A stretch of 64,000 nt of DNA, taken from positions 1 through 64,000 of the forward strand of contig JAJECO010000050.1 of NCBI GenBank assembly GCA_022822005.1. The letters run 5' to 3'. Under the pieces are notes generated by a model. That model searched no databases. It saw nothing but the letters and a program-made list of their open reading frames with translations, and had not been told where the DNA came from. Source of the stretch: Candidatus Poribacteria bacterium (GTDB lineage: Bacteria; Poribacteria; WGA-4E; PCPOR2b). The position numbers and the translations under genes were made by a program. Positions 55,458-64,000 of the stretch are shown here, piece after piece. Every line of letters starts with the position of its first letter. The first letter of the stretch is position 1.

Positions 55458-58331
55458 TCATGGGGTAAGATACGGCTTGAGAAACTGTCCGGTATACGAA
55501 TCGGGGTTTTGAGCAACCACCTCTGGCACTCCTTCCGCGATAATCGCTCCACCGCGATGTCCACCTTCTGGACCAAGATCGATGATATGGTCGGCGGTCT
55601 TAATCACATCGAGATGGTGTTCGATCACTAACACCGTGTGCCCCGAATCGACTAACTGATTCAAACTATCCAACAGCTTCTGAATGTCGGCGATATGTAG
55701 TCCGGTGGTAGGTTCATCAAGGATGTAGAGGTTATGCTTGCCTCGTTTGATTTTGCCAAGTTCGTTCGCCAACTTCACCCGTTGCGCCTCCCCACCTGAA
55801 AGTATCGGTGCTGGGTGTCCTATCTGTAAATAGCCCATACCTAAATCGTTGAGGACGCCAAGTTTGTGATGGATGAGACGCTGATTTGCAAAGAAATCAA
55901 CCCCTTCCTCGATTGACATCTCCAACACTTCCGCAATATTTTTCCCGTTGTAGGTAACCTCAAGGGTTTCGTCGTTGTATCGCGCCCCCTTGCAAGCGGG
56001 ACAAGGCACCTCTACATCGGGCATAAAGTGTAATTTGGTCGTGATTTGACCTTCGCCGCCGCATTCCTCGCATCGTCCACCTTTGACGTTAAAACTAAAT
56101 CGAGAAGCGGTATAGCCGCGTGCTTCCGATTCAGGGGTGCTTGCAAAGAGCTTTCGGATGTTATCGTAAAACCCTATGTAGGTCGCCGGATTGGAGCGTG
56201 GGGAGCGCCCAATCGGCGATTGATCGATGTTGATTACGTCACTGATATATTCATAGCCCTCAAGGTTGTCGTGACTCCCCGACAAGACGCGGCTATCATG
56301 GAAGATTGAATAGAGTTTCTTGTACAGAATCTCGTTGATCAATGTACTCTTGCCCGATCCCGATGCTCCTGTGATACAGATAAAGAGACCAAGAGGAATC
56401 TCCACATTAATGTCTCTAAGATTGTTCTCTCGTGCCCCACGTATAATGAGCGAAGCACCGTTCGTTTCACGCCGGTCTTCCGGGATTTTGATGCTCTGTG
56501 CACCACTCATATACTGTCCGGTTAACGATACAGGATTTTTCAACACCGTATCAGCAGGGCCTTCTGCAACTATCCTACCGCCGTGAACTCCGGGACCGGG
56601 ACCCAATTCAATAATGTGATCTGCGGCGCGGATTGTGGCTTCGTCATGTTCCACCACAATGACACTGTTTCCAATATCTCGCAGCTGTCTCAACGTTTTT
56701 AGCATTTTCGTGTTATCTTTTGGATGGAGTCCAATCGTCGGTTCATCTAATACATATAGCATACCCATCAGACCGGAACCGATCTGTGTTGAGAGGCGAA
56801 TCCGCTGCGACTCCCCACCGGAAAGCGTGGCTGAGCGTCGGTTTAGGTTGAGGTAGTCCAAACCGATTCCGAGCAAGAGTTCAATCCGGGTGGTAAGCTC
56901 TTTAATCACCCGTGTTCCGGCTTCTTTTTTCTGCTCTGGAATCGACTTGATTCCCTCCAGAAAAACTTTCAACTCTTCAAGGTGCACATCGCCCAACTCA
57001 TGGATGTGCTTATCATTAATGGTGACAAGCAGGCGTTGCTTCTTAAGCTTACTACCGTCACAATCGGGACAGGTGTGCTCAACCATCACCTTCCGCAGAT
57101 ATTCCTCCATGCCTGAATGCGCTTCACCTCGCTTGCGATAATGTCGATAATGTCGATCGATCCGGTTGATAATCCCGTCAAACTGAAATTCTCTGCCAAC
57201 ATGATGGTGCGTCGCCTGCTTCGCACCGTCCGGCATGACGATCGTAATCTTCTCCCCTCTCGTCCCGTAGAATACGAGATCGATAACGTCATCGGGAAGA
57301 TCTTTGAAAGGTGCGTCAAGGCTGAAGTCATAATGTTGTGCAAGGCTATACATCATCCGACCATCCCAACGGTCTGGGTCGTAATTGAATGCCTGTTTTA
57401 CAAATGCCCCCTCGCCGATGCTTCTGGTCTTATCCGGGACGAGCAGGTTAGGGTGAACCTGGAGGTACGTGCCCAATCCAGAGCAAGTAACGCAAGCACC
57501 AGTCGGTTCGTTAAAGGTGAGGTGGTGCGGTCCCAGTTCTCCCATAACGATGCGATGTTCAGGACAGCCAAAATCTGTGTAAAACGCGTCGATCTCATTC
57601 TGAGCTACATCCGAACTCAGGATGTGGAAACTCATGAAGCCTTCACCAACCAGCATGGCGTGGTCAAGGGCAGCAAGGATCTGTTTGTCAATATCTGGTT
57701 TGATAACAAACCGGTCAACGATAGCTTGAATGTCATATTCGCGCTGTTCGTCCATCTCAATTTCTTCGCTGAGGTCGTGTAGATCACCATCGATCCGAAC
57801 CCGGCGGCACCCTTTCAAGCGAACATCATCAAACAGATAGGGGTAATCTTCGCCGTAAATCTTGAAAACCGGGGCATAGATTTCGAGTTCGGTCCCTTCA
57901 GGTAATGATAGGATATGCTCCATCAACTGGTAGGGAGTTCGGGTTGGAACTTCGGCGCTGCAATAGGGGCAATGAGAAATCCCAATCGTGGCGAACAACA
58001 TCCGCATATAATCGTAAAGATCTGTCATTGTTCCTACGGTCGAGCGCGGATTCATGGTGATTGTCTTCTGCTCAATCGAAACGACAGGGGACAATCCATC
58101 GACAAAATCGACATCTGGTTTTTTTAATTGTGCCACAAAACGTTTGGCATAGGTAGACATTGATTCCAAGAAACGACGCTGCCCCTCAGCATAAACCGTT
58201 TCAAAGGCAAGTGATGATTTCCCCGATCCGCTAAGACCTGTCACTACGATCAGTTTATTTCGAGGGATTTCGATGTTGAGGTTCTGCAGATTGTTCTCTC
58301 TCGCTCCTCTTACACTGATTGTCTCCCGCAT
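55458..58331 (-). CDS. uvrA: Excinuclease ABC subunit A
   Basis: A 957-residue full-length UvrA. Two ABC modules with Walker [10 protein letters not shown] near the start and GASGSGKST in the second half, signature LSGGESQRI and LSGGEAQRV, and zinc-finger cysteines in TCPDC and [10 protein letters not shown]...CPACKG. GGAGAT precedes the ATG. Recognises DNA lesions with UvrB. Its partners are not in the window. Confidence 0.97.
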   Translation of the reverse strand: MRETISVRGARENNLQNLNIEIPRNKLIVVTGLSGSGKSSLAFETVYAEGQRRFLESMSTYAKRFVAQLKKPDVDFVDGLSPVVSIEQKTITMNPRSTVGTMTDLYDYMRMLFATIGISHCPYCSAEVPTRTPYQLMEHILSLPEGTELEIYAPVFKIYGEDYPYLFDDVRLKGCRRVRIDGDLHDLSEEIEMDEQREYDIQAIVDRFVIKPDIDKQILAALDHAMLVGEGFMSFHILSSDVAQNEIDAFYTDFGCPEHRIVMGELGPHHLTFNEPTGACVTCSGLGTYLQVHPNLLVPDKTRSIGEGAFVKQAFNYDPDRWDGRMMYSLAQHYDFSLDAPFKDLPDDVIDLVFYGTRGEKITIVMPDGAKQATHHHVGREFQFDGIINRIDRHYRHYRKRGEAHSGMEEYLRKVMVEHTCPDCDGSKLKKQRLLVTINDKHIHELGDVHLEELKVFLEGIKSIPEQKKEAGTRVIKELTTRIELLLGIGLDYLNLNRRSATLSGGESQRIRLSTQIGSGLMGMLYVLDEPTIGLHPKDNTKMLKTLRQLRDIGNSVIVVEHDEATIRAADHIIELGPGPGVHGGRIVAEGPADTVLKNPVSLTGQYMSGAQSIKIPEDRRETNGASLIIRGARENNLRDINVEIPLGLFICITGASGSGKSTLINEILYKKLYSIFHDSRVLSGSHDNLEGYEYISDVINIDQSPIGRSPRSNPATYIGFYDNIRKLFASTPESEARGYTASRFSFNVKGGRCEECGGEGQITTKLHFMPDVEVPCPACKGARYNDETLEVTYNGKNIAEVLEMSIEEGVDFFANQRLIHHKLGVLNDLGMGYLQIGHPAPILSGGEAQRVKLANELGKIKRGKHNLYILDEPTTGLHIADIQKLLDSLNQLVDSGHTVLVIEHHLDVIKTADHIIDLGPEGGHRGGAIIAEGVPEVVAQNPDSYTGQFLKPYLTP

Positions 58332-58490
58332 CCCTATCTCCTTCGTGTGTGATCCGAAAATCCCTGCTTTCGTCCGCTGGGTTCACTTACATCGACATAC
58401 GTAAAAAATCCAAAACGCTGCCTTTTACAAAACACTATACATAAAATAAGTATATCATTTCCTGAAGCACTATTCAAGGGGAGACTTCTG

Positions 58491-59522
58491 CTAAAATGAA
58501 ATTTCTCCAAATCTATCAATCACTTCGGTGTGTGAAGCGGTGCCTGTTGTTCCAATTTTAGTAACGGTAATCGATGCGACCAGGTTTCCGACCTGTGCTG
58601 CTTCAAAATAGCCAGAGCCGCCGCAGAGCGTCGTCGCAACCGCAGCAGAAACACTGTCCCCTGCTCCGACTGGATCTGTGTCTGCATCAAGCGAAACACC
58701 CTGTACATGCTCGATACGTCCATCGTGGAATACCAAGATGCCCTCCTGACCAACAGTGACAAAAAGTGGCTTCTCGGTCTGTTCCGTTAAGATTTGTCCG
58801 CATCGCTTTGCCTCTTCTATATCAACTTCTCCGCCAGTCCAATCCGGATCAACCGCCCGTTTCGCTTCAAATCGGTTCGGTTTGATAGTGACATAATGGT
58901 ATTGTCCTATCCGTGTCCGGGAATCAACAAAAAACAGCTTATCGGGAAACTCCACTGCGAGTTGGCATATTTCCGCACGCACCCGATCTGTGACAACTCC
59001 CCAATTATTATGCGGCATCTGATCACCCACAATGATTCCCTCCACCTCCATCACACACTCGCGCAGAGCACGAAGTAACTTATGCTCTACCTGAGAGGGC
59101 ATCCTAGATTGGTTCTCTATATCAAATCGAGGACCCTCCGTCTCAACCCCTTCATATCCACGGTGGATGGGTTTGAGATAGGTCGGGGTGACCCTGTCCG
59201 CAGCGGTAATCATGAAATCTGTGATACAACCGTTGGCTGCCAAGCACTCCAGCATAGAGCTGCCAAATCCATCTTCACCAATCACGCCCAACGTGTAAAT
59301 TTCTCCCACTTCTAACGATGCCAAGTTGTTAGTCACGGTTCCGGCAGCGCCAGGACTGTAGCGTTGTTCTATGACAGGGTTTGTATGCCAAGGGGTCTCT
59401 AACGACAGGGTTGATTTCGTTTTATCGACTATCCAATATGCGTCAAGGTAAAAATCGCCGACGACCAGAATCTTTCGTTCGCGAAACCCTTCCAAGATTG
59501 ATTTCAAGCGTGCTTCATCCAT
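58491..59522 (-). CDS. PfkB-family sugar kinase (HldE N-terminal/RfaE-like)
   Basis: A 343-residue ribokinase-fold enzyme. The N-terminus ILVVGDFYLDAYW and later SPGAAGTVTNNLASL fit the RfaE/HldE kinase domain; DTDPVGAGDS holds the catalytic base D289 and anion hole. It lacks the nucleotidyltransferase half of bifunctional HldE. Likely phosphorylates a heptose phosphate or similar sugar; the exact substrate is uncertain. No GmhB or HldD gene is adjacent. Confidence 0.85.
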   Translation of the reverse strand: MDEARLKSILEGFRERKILVVGDFYLDAYWIVDKTKSTLSLETPWHTNPVIEQRYSPGAAGTVTNNLASLEVGEIYTLGVIGEDGFGSSMLECLAANGCITDFMITAADRVTPTYLKPIHRGYEGVETEGPRFDIENQSRMPSQVEHKLLRALRECVMEVEGIIVGDQMPHNNWGVVTDRVRAEICQLAVEFPDKLFFVDSRTRIGQYHYVTIKPNRFEAKRAVDPDWTGGEVDIEEAKRCGQILTEQTEKPLFVTVGQEGILVFHDGRIEHVQGVSLDADTDPVGAGDSVSAAVATTLCGGSGYFEAAQVGNLVASITVTKIGTTGTASHTEVIDRFGEISF

Positions 59523-59614
59523 AAAGCTTCCTTCCGTGTTAATCAGTATCTGTCTGTTTCTTACACACCTATTTTTGCATTGACGGGGGATCTTGCTTGT
59601 GTTACATTGCTAAC

Positions 59615-59781
59615 TATGGTGAATTCTAAAAATAAATAAACACTTTCGCCCCGGTAGATGCGGTTTCCAACCGCATCGCATCGGCACTGTTGGAAACAGT
59701 GCCTACCAAACGGGAGAACGGTAGGCGCGTTTTCTAACCGCACCGGTTTGGAGTGTCTCATTAATTCTAAGATCCACTATA
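59615..59781. mobile_element. MITE-like element, family A
   Basis: A 167-bp element with ends TATGGTGAATTCTAAAAATA and TTAATTCTAAGATCCACTAT, near-identical to the 37160 copy. Two extra hairpins, GATGCGGTT / AACCGCATC and GGCACTGTT / AACAGTGCC, enlarge the interior. It fills most of the gap between the kinase and the GDPD gene. Confidence 0.7.
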
Positions 59782-59848
59782 TGTCTGATAGTAGAAAGAT
59801 ATTTGCTTACTTTAGCAGGTTTTCATTGTTAGTTCAAGAGGGATAAAA

Positions 59849-60574
59849 ATGGTCACGAATGTTGCCCATCGGGGGGCTTCCGGAAACTACCCAGAAAATA
59901 CGTTACTCGCCTTCCAGAAAGCCTTGGAAATCGGCGTTGATGAGATTGAGTTGGACCTCTATTTGACAAAGGATGATCACCTGATCATCATGCATGACGC
60001 AACTGTAGATCGAACAACGGACGGTACGGGTGCAATTGCAGAACTCACACTCGCTGAAATCAAGGCTCTGGACGCCGGAAGGGTGCTTGGTGAACAGTTT
60101 AGAGGAGAACGTGTGCCGACATGGGAGGAAGCGTTAGACCTTGTGCAGGGAAAAGTTGAGCTCAATGTCCATCTTAAGGAAGGCGGCAATCCAGATGGAC
60201 ACTATGAGCGCAAGGTCGCAAAGGCATTAGACAATTTTCAAATGGTGGAGGCGTCTATCCTAACGTGCAGCGATGCGAGCGTTGGAATTTTTGCTGAGAT
60301 TGACTCCCGGATCGAGTGCCGTATCTTTCGTGCAAATCGTACACCCGAGGAATACATCCGAAAATCGGTAGAGATGGGGCTTCGGACAATGCAGCCGGGA
60401 CGGGACATCACCACTCGGGACTTTGTGCAAAAGGCACATGACGCAGGCAGAATTGTGCACGTCTTCTACGCGGACACGCCTGAAGATATGCGGGAGTACA
60501 TCGACATTGGCGTTGATGGGATTTTGACCAACTTCCCGGAACGACTAAAAGCCGTTCTCACGGAGATCGAATAG
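59849..60574 (+). CDS. Glycerophosphodiester phosphodiesterase
   Basis: A 241-residue GDPD with AHRGASGNYPENT, then EIELDLYLTKDDHLIIMHD giving metal ligands and catalytic His. The C-terminal half (VFYADTPEDMREYIDIGVDGILTNFP) is typical. Paralog of the gene at 42243. Preceded by AAGAGGGATAA. Cytoplasmic; hydrolyses glycerophosphodiesters. Confidence 0.92.
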   Translation: MVTNVAHRGASGNYPENTLLAFQKALEIGVDEIELDLYLTKDDHLIIMHDATVDRTTDGTGAIAELTLAEIKALDAGRVLGEQFRGERVPTWEEALDLVQGKVELNVHLKEGGNPDGHYERKVAKALDNFQMVEASILTCSDASVGIFAEIDSRIECRIFRANRTPEEYIRKSVEMGLRTMQPGRDITTRDFVQKAHDAGRIVHVFYADTPEDMREYIDIGVDGILTNFPERLKAVLTEIE

Positions 60575-60602
60575 AACAGGACACGGTCAGCATTCAGTGC
60601 CG

Positions 60603-61763
60603 TCAATTATCAATTATCTTCTTCTCGACGGATTCCACCGCTAACTTTGTAAGCGTATCAACGTCCAGTGCTGCCTCTGCCTCTTGAACGGCTTCAAGCG
60701 ATGCATTAGTCGTTGGGTGATCAGGGACGAAGAGCGAACAACAGTCATCATGTGGTAGGGTCGAAATCTCAAATGTCCTAATCTTCTCAGCCAAGTCCAT
60801 AATCTCCGCTTTATCGTCGCCAATTAAGGGGCGCAAAATCGGGATCTCTGCAACATCCTCAATTACGCGAAGGTTACCCAACGTTTGTGACGCGACCTGT
60901 CCAAGACTTTCCCCGGTAACGAGGCACTCCGCCTTTGCAGCTGCTGCAATCTGCTGTGCGATGCGCACCATCATTCTCCTATAAAGGATAACCCGATATG
61001 GGGCAGGAGTTTGCGTAACAATTTCGCGCTGTACCTCGGCGAATGGAACAAGGTAGATCAGTGTTCGATAATTCCAAGCCGCCAAAATCGAGACGAGTTC
61101 TTCCACCTTCTCAAGGGATGCCTTGTCGGTGTATGGATAGCTATAAAAGTGAACAAAGAGTGCCTTAACGCCACGTTTCATCATCCGCCAAGCGGCAACC
61201 GGTGAATCAATTCCACCAGAGAGCATGACGAGAACTTTCCCGCTTGCCCCAACGGGCAGACCGCCCACGCCTCGGATTTTTTCCACATAGACGTACGCTG
61301 CTTCATCGACAATTTCAATGTTGCACCGCAGGTCAGGGGTGTGCATATCCGCTGATGCCCCTGTTGCGCCGAGTAGGGTTGCTCCCACCCTCGCGCTAAT
61401 CTCAGGCGAGGTCAGAGGAAAACGTTTGTTTGCCCGTTTCGTTTCAACTTTAAGCGTCTTGAACTGTTGGTCTTTAACGAGTTCCAATGCGGCATCTTGA
61501 ATAGCATCAAGGGTTTGTTCTACTGCCAAAACGAGTTCAAAATGGGCTATTCCCATCACTTTGCGTAACTGCTCATGAATCGCTGCGACATCCGCGTCGG
61601 GATGCAACATCACTAAAATCCGTCCGTATATTCGCCGCACCTCTGCACATCCCATGCCCTTCAATGCCAGCTTTATATTCTGAGCGAGTTTCTTTTCAAA
61701 ATACGAGCGGTTCCCGCGTTTTAGTCCAATCTCACCATAGTGCACCAGAAATAGTTTTTCCAT
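60603..61763 (-). CDS. thiI: tRNA 4-thiouridine synthase ThiI, short form
   Basis: A 386-residue protein from ATG 61763 (AGGA upstream); a GTG at 61796 would overlap the previous gene's end. N-terminal ferredoxin-like/THUMP domain, then the PP-loop SGGIDS (182-187). The C-terminal rhodanese domain of E. coli ThiI is absent, as in Bacillus-type enzymes, so sulfur must come from another carrier. Adenylates and thiolates U8 of tRNA and may serve thiamine synthesis. Confidence 0.93.
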   Translation of the reverse strand: MEKLFLVHYGEIGLKRGNRSYFEKKLAQNIKLALKGMGCAEVRRIYGRILVMLHPDADVAAIHEQLRKVMGIAHFELVLAVEQTLDAIQDAALELVKDQQFKTLKVETKRANKRFPLTSPEISARVGATLLGATGASADMHTPDLRCNIEIVDEAAYVYVEKIRGVGGLPVGASGKVLVMLSGGIDSPVAAWRMMKRGVKALFVHFYSYPYTDKASLEKVEELVSILAAWNYRTLIYLVPFAEVQREIVTQTPAPYRVILYRRMMVRIAQQIAAAAKAECLVTGESLGQVASQTLGNLRVIEDVAEIPILRPLIGDDKAEIMDLAEKIRTFEISTLPHDDCCSLFVPDHPTTNASLEAVQEAEAALDVDTLTKLAVESVEKKIIDN

Positions 61764-61782
61764 AACGCTTGTTAAAGTCCTG

Positions 61783-63267
61783 TCATTCGGTATCACTGAG
61801 GTTAAACAGTAGCGGCTGTATATCAGACCTATCTATGATCCTTTGATCTCGTTTTAGCTTTGATTTGGGTGACGTGGTTTGGGCAATGGTAGGTCCTAGA
61901 TAAGCCAACAGTTGATCTTTGGATACAGCAGCTACCTCCGGAAGTGCTGCTGCCCGCCAGGTGTCTGATAGCCAGCTAAAGCGTACTCCACGAGATCCTC
62001 GACTATTGTGCCCATCCTCTGGCAACTCGGCAATCAGAAGAGCGTCATCGAAAACTTCCTGCACAACAGACGGGGAATGTGTACTAACAATTACTTGGCG
62101 TAGAGGATTATACGGTCCGACGGGAATAGTTAGGTCGGTGGCGATATCTTGAAGGAGTTGTAGGACCGATGGAATCCGTGATGGATGGATGCTCTGGTCG
62201 GGTTCTTCTATGCAGATGAGGCCAGTTGCCATTGGGTCTGATTCTAAAACCGATAGTGCCAGAAAGCGCAGCATCCCGTCCGACAGCGAGCGCGCCGAAT
62301 AAACTGTGCCGCTATGGTCTGTGATTTCCAAAGTGAGCAGCTCTCGTTTTTCGTCCCGATCAATCCTGATCTCAGCAACGTCGTCAACCAGTTCAGATAA
62401 CCGAGTAGCGACCTGCCCATATATCTCTGTCGCCTTTGAAGCAGGATTGTGATCTCTTTGAGAACGCGCTAGGTAATACAGAGTTGCAGGCAGATGAGAA
62501 CCATCGCTGCCTAAACCGATGGATGCTGTGAACGGATCGGATTCACGCAAGGAGGAAGTTTCCAGTTGCAGTAACTTCCACGACTGCATTTCACGGCGCG
62601 CTAACAGGGCTGTTGGGCTCGCTGCTGTGTTGATAGTAGAAAGAACTGTGCGCGGGAGGGACTTGGATAAAATGGTTTCAGGGCTAACGCTATTACCCCC
62701 GTCTTGGTGCACTCTGACTACCCGATCTCCCCCATGAATCCTAGTAGAGATGAAGGGGACCGTTCTCTTTCCCTTTAGTACAGAATCGCGCCAATCTTTT
62801 CTATGGTCAGCGAACTTCAGATATTTTCCCCAATCGCCCAGTTTCACGCGATCAAGTCGCTCCTCAATGAGTTCAAGGGTTCCACTCGAAGGGAAATTGC
62901 CATCCACACGATACGCCAGCACAACGCGGTAACGGAGAAGCGTCGTCGTTGCGCTCACTTGCTGTCCTAAGTCATCTACCCCTGCTTCGGGGATTATCAT
63001 CTCCGCTTCAAAGGACATCTCTGTGCTCTCGGTATCGTCACTGCGATTAAAGAGGCTATGCACATCGCCTATCCGTCCTTCCTCACTGCGGACTGACCGG
63101 GCTGCATCAATCAACGTCTGGTCGGCTAGGGCACTTAGAAACTGAATCGCATCGAACAGATTTGATTTACCTGCTCCGTTCGCACCGGCAATACACGTAA
63201 AGGGACCCAGGGGGACATCGACATCGCTAAGGTTCTTGAAGCCAGAAACTTTCAAACGGGTCAGCAT
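61783..63267 (-). CDS. AAA (RecF/SMC-like, AAA_21) ATPase
   Basis: A 494-residue protein. ATG 63267 follows GGAGG and begins MLTRLKVSGFKNL, the standard family start; the frame to 63282 is less likely. Walker A GANGAGKSN (28-36), signature SLSDGMLRFLAL, Walker B GLICIEEPDQ, and the late VSTHSPSVV H-loop. No Toprim domain, so it is not a full OLD nuclease. Function of stand-alone members is unclear. Downstream of RNase HIII by 32 nt. Confidence 0.87.
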   Translation of the reverse strand: MLTRLKVSGFKNLSDVDVPLGPFTCIAGANGAGKSNLFDAIQFLSALADQTLIDAARSVRSEEGRIGDVHSLFNRSDDTESTEMSFEAEMIIPEAGVDDLGQQVSATTTLLRYRVVLAYRVDGNFPSSGTLELIEERLDRVKLGDWGKYLKFADHRKDWRDSVLKGKRTVPFISTRIHGGDRVVRVHQDGGNSVSPETILSKSLPRTVLSTINTAASPTALLARREMQSWKLLQLETSSLRESDPFTASIGLGSDGSHLPATLYYLARSQRDHNPASKATEIYGQVATRLSELVDDVAEIRIDRDEKRELLTLEITDHSGTVYSARSLSDGMLRFLALSVLESDPMATGLICIEEPDQSIHPSRIPSVLQLLQDIATDLTIPVGPYNPLRQVIVSTHSPSVVQEVFDDALLIAELPEDGHNSRGSRGVRFSWLSDTWRAAALPEVAAVSKDQLLAYLGPTIAQTTSPKSKLKRDQRIIDRSDIQPLLFNLSDTE

Positions 63268-63299
63268 AACGTCCTCCACCATCTAATCGTGCTTACGGT

Positions 63300-63998
63300 C
63301 TATTGTTCCTTCCCCAAAATATCCATCGTTGTGCGAAAGTGTTGTTTGGCAACATGTTGCAAAGCCGCCGCGCCGTGTCGGGCAACGAACTGTTTGCCTG
63401 TGTCAATTACCTGAAATGCCCCTTTAGGTAGTTGGATCTGATACTCTGTGGAGAGTTGCTCTAGACGCCGGAGAAAAGCATCACGTGCAACAATCGATGC
63501 AGCAGCGACACCAATATCACTTTCCGCCTTCGGAATTTGTACCAAACTGACACTGGGACTCATATCATGCTGTAACTGGGTAGCCAGTACATCCTCACTG
63601 GCAAAACGATCTACGAGGACGTAGCGGCAGTCTGAATGCTTTTGGAGGAGATTCCGGATGACTCTGGCGTGAAGCGAGGCAAGGAGATTATTCAGGTTTT
63701 GCCCCTTGTTTCGGAAGGTATCGTATTGTTTGTTATATTGAGACGGTTCAAGTTCAGTCTTCGCAATACAATCACCGCAGTATCTATGAATCTGATCGGC
63801 GAGTTTCCTGACACGCGAATCTGTGAGCTGTTTCCCGTCGCGCACTCCCAATTCGTGCAATATCCTACGAGTTTCAGGCGTGACATATACCCCGGCTACC
63901 GCCAGCGATCCAAAATAGTCCCCTTTTCCCGCTTCATCCGTGCCAATCCACGCGTCCCAGTGGTGTGCATCAGGTGAGTGTTGTGTGGGTTTAGCCAT
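63300..63998 (-). CDS. rnhC: Ribonuclease HIII, catalytic part (N-terminus at window edge)
   Basis: At least 232 residues: GTDEAGKGDYFGSLAVAGV at 19-37 is the RNase HIII signature with D21 and E22, RDGKQLTD supplies the next acidic position (D54), and VDRF a further Asp. RNase HIII normally has a TBP-like N-terminal domain of about 80 residues; only a short tail precedes the catalytic core here. The ATG at 63998 is two bases from the window end, so the true start may lie outside. Cleaves RNA in RNA-DNA hybrids. Confidence 0.85.
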   Translation of the reverse strand: MAKPTQHSPDAHHWDAWIGTDEAGKGDYFGSLAVAGVYVTPETRRILHELGVRDGKQLTDSRVRKLADQIHRYCGDCIAKTELEPSQYNKQYDTFRNKGQNLNNLLASLHARVIRNLLQKHSDCRYVLVDRFASEDVLATQLQHDMSPSVSLVQIPKAESDIGVAAASIVARDAFLRRLEQLSTEYQIQLPKGAFQVIDTGKQFVARHGAAALQHVAKQHFRTTMDILGKEQ

Positions 63999-64000
63999 GC

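Overview
The window looks like chromosome from an uncultured, heterotrophic, Gram-negative-type bacterium. Several traits point to Candidatus Poribacteria or a close metagenomic relative: secreted LRR proteins ending in paired dockerin repeats, many lipoproteins with clean lipoboxes, a formylglycine-type sulfatase beside sugar-isomerase-like and enolase-superfamily enzymes, and non-autonomous inverted-repeat elements in the gaps. This placement is inferred from gene content only. No rRNA, tRNA, CRISPR, transposase or phage genes were seen. Base composition appears moderate and gene density is high.

Layout. 1-3544: two tandem secreted LRR / glycoside-hydrolase-like / dockerin proteins, the first cut by the window edge. 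3788-9058: a rightward cluster (DUF4862-like, HAD phosphatase, sulfatase, double GNAT, APH-like kinase) behind a strong promoter. 9121-20672: an M28 carboxypeptidase, a TPR lipoprotein, an SDR, a large SppA fused to an outer-membrane-type domain, an enolase-superfamily dehydratase, a VWA protein, an Fe-dependent alcohol dehydrogenase and a desaturase. 20872-27522: a leftward catabolic cluster (TPP enzyme, VOC protein, two xylose-isomerase-like proteins, amidase) ending in comM. 28168-32284: a compact transcription unit of two CBS proteins plus the alpha and beta subunits of a 2-oxoacid:ferredoxin oxidoreductase, with a visible promoter and terminator. 32317-42201: an orphan ABC permease, an S9 peptidase, threonine synthase behind a candidate attenuator, an aminotransferase, an M16 protease pair and an APH-like kinase. 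42243-46559: GDPD, a predicted selenocysteine peroxiredoxin, a SelA-like PLP enzyme, an AAC(3)-like protein and a GNAT protein. 46989-53463: five tandem paralogous Ig-like lipoproteins, then an LpoB-like and a COG3014-like lipoprotein. 53800-63998: a methyltransferase-Mrr fusion, uvrA, an HldE-like kinase, GDPD, thiI, an AAA ATPase and RNase HIII.

Three results stand out. (1) At 42937-43434 (minus) a peroxiredoxin frame is interrupted by one TGA exactly at the peroxidatic cysteine, and the second cysteine of the usual CxxC is serine, so it is a likely selenoprotein. (2) The leader of threonine synthase (35498-35790) has a promoter, a Met-rich 46-codon ORF, and mutually exclusive antiterminator and terminator stems, which is the layout of a transcription attenuator. 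(3) SppA is fused to an outer-membrane-like domain, and a DNA methyltransferase carries a C-terminal Mrr-like nuclease domain. At least three families of short inverted-repeat elements (here called A, B and C) are scattered through the gaps.
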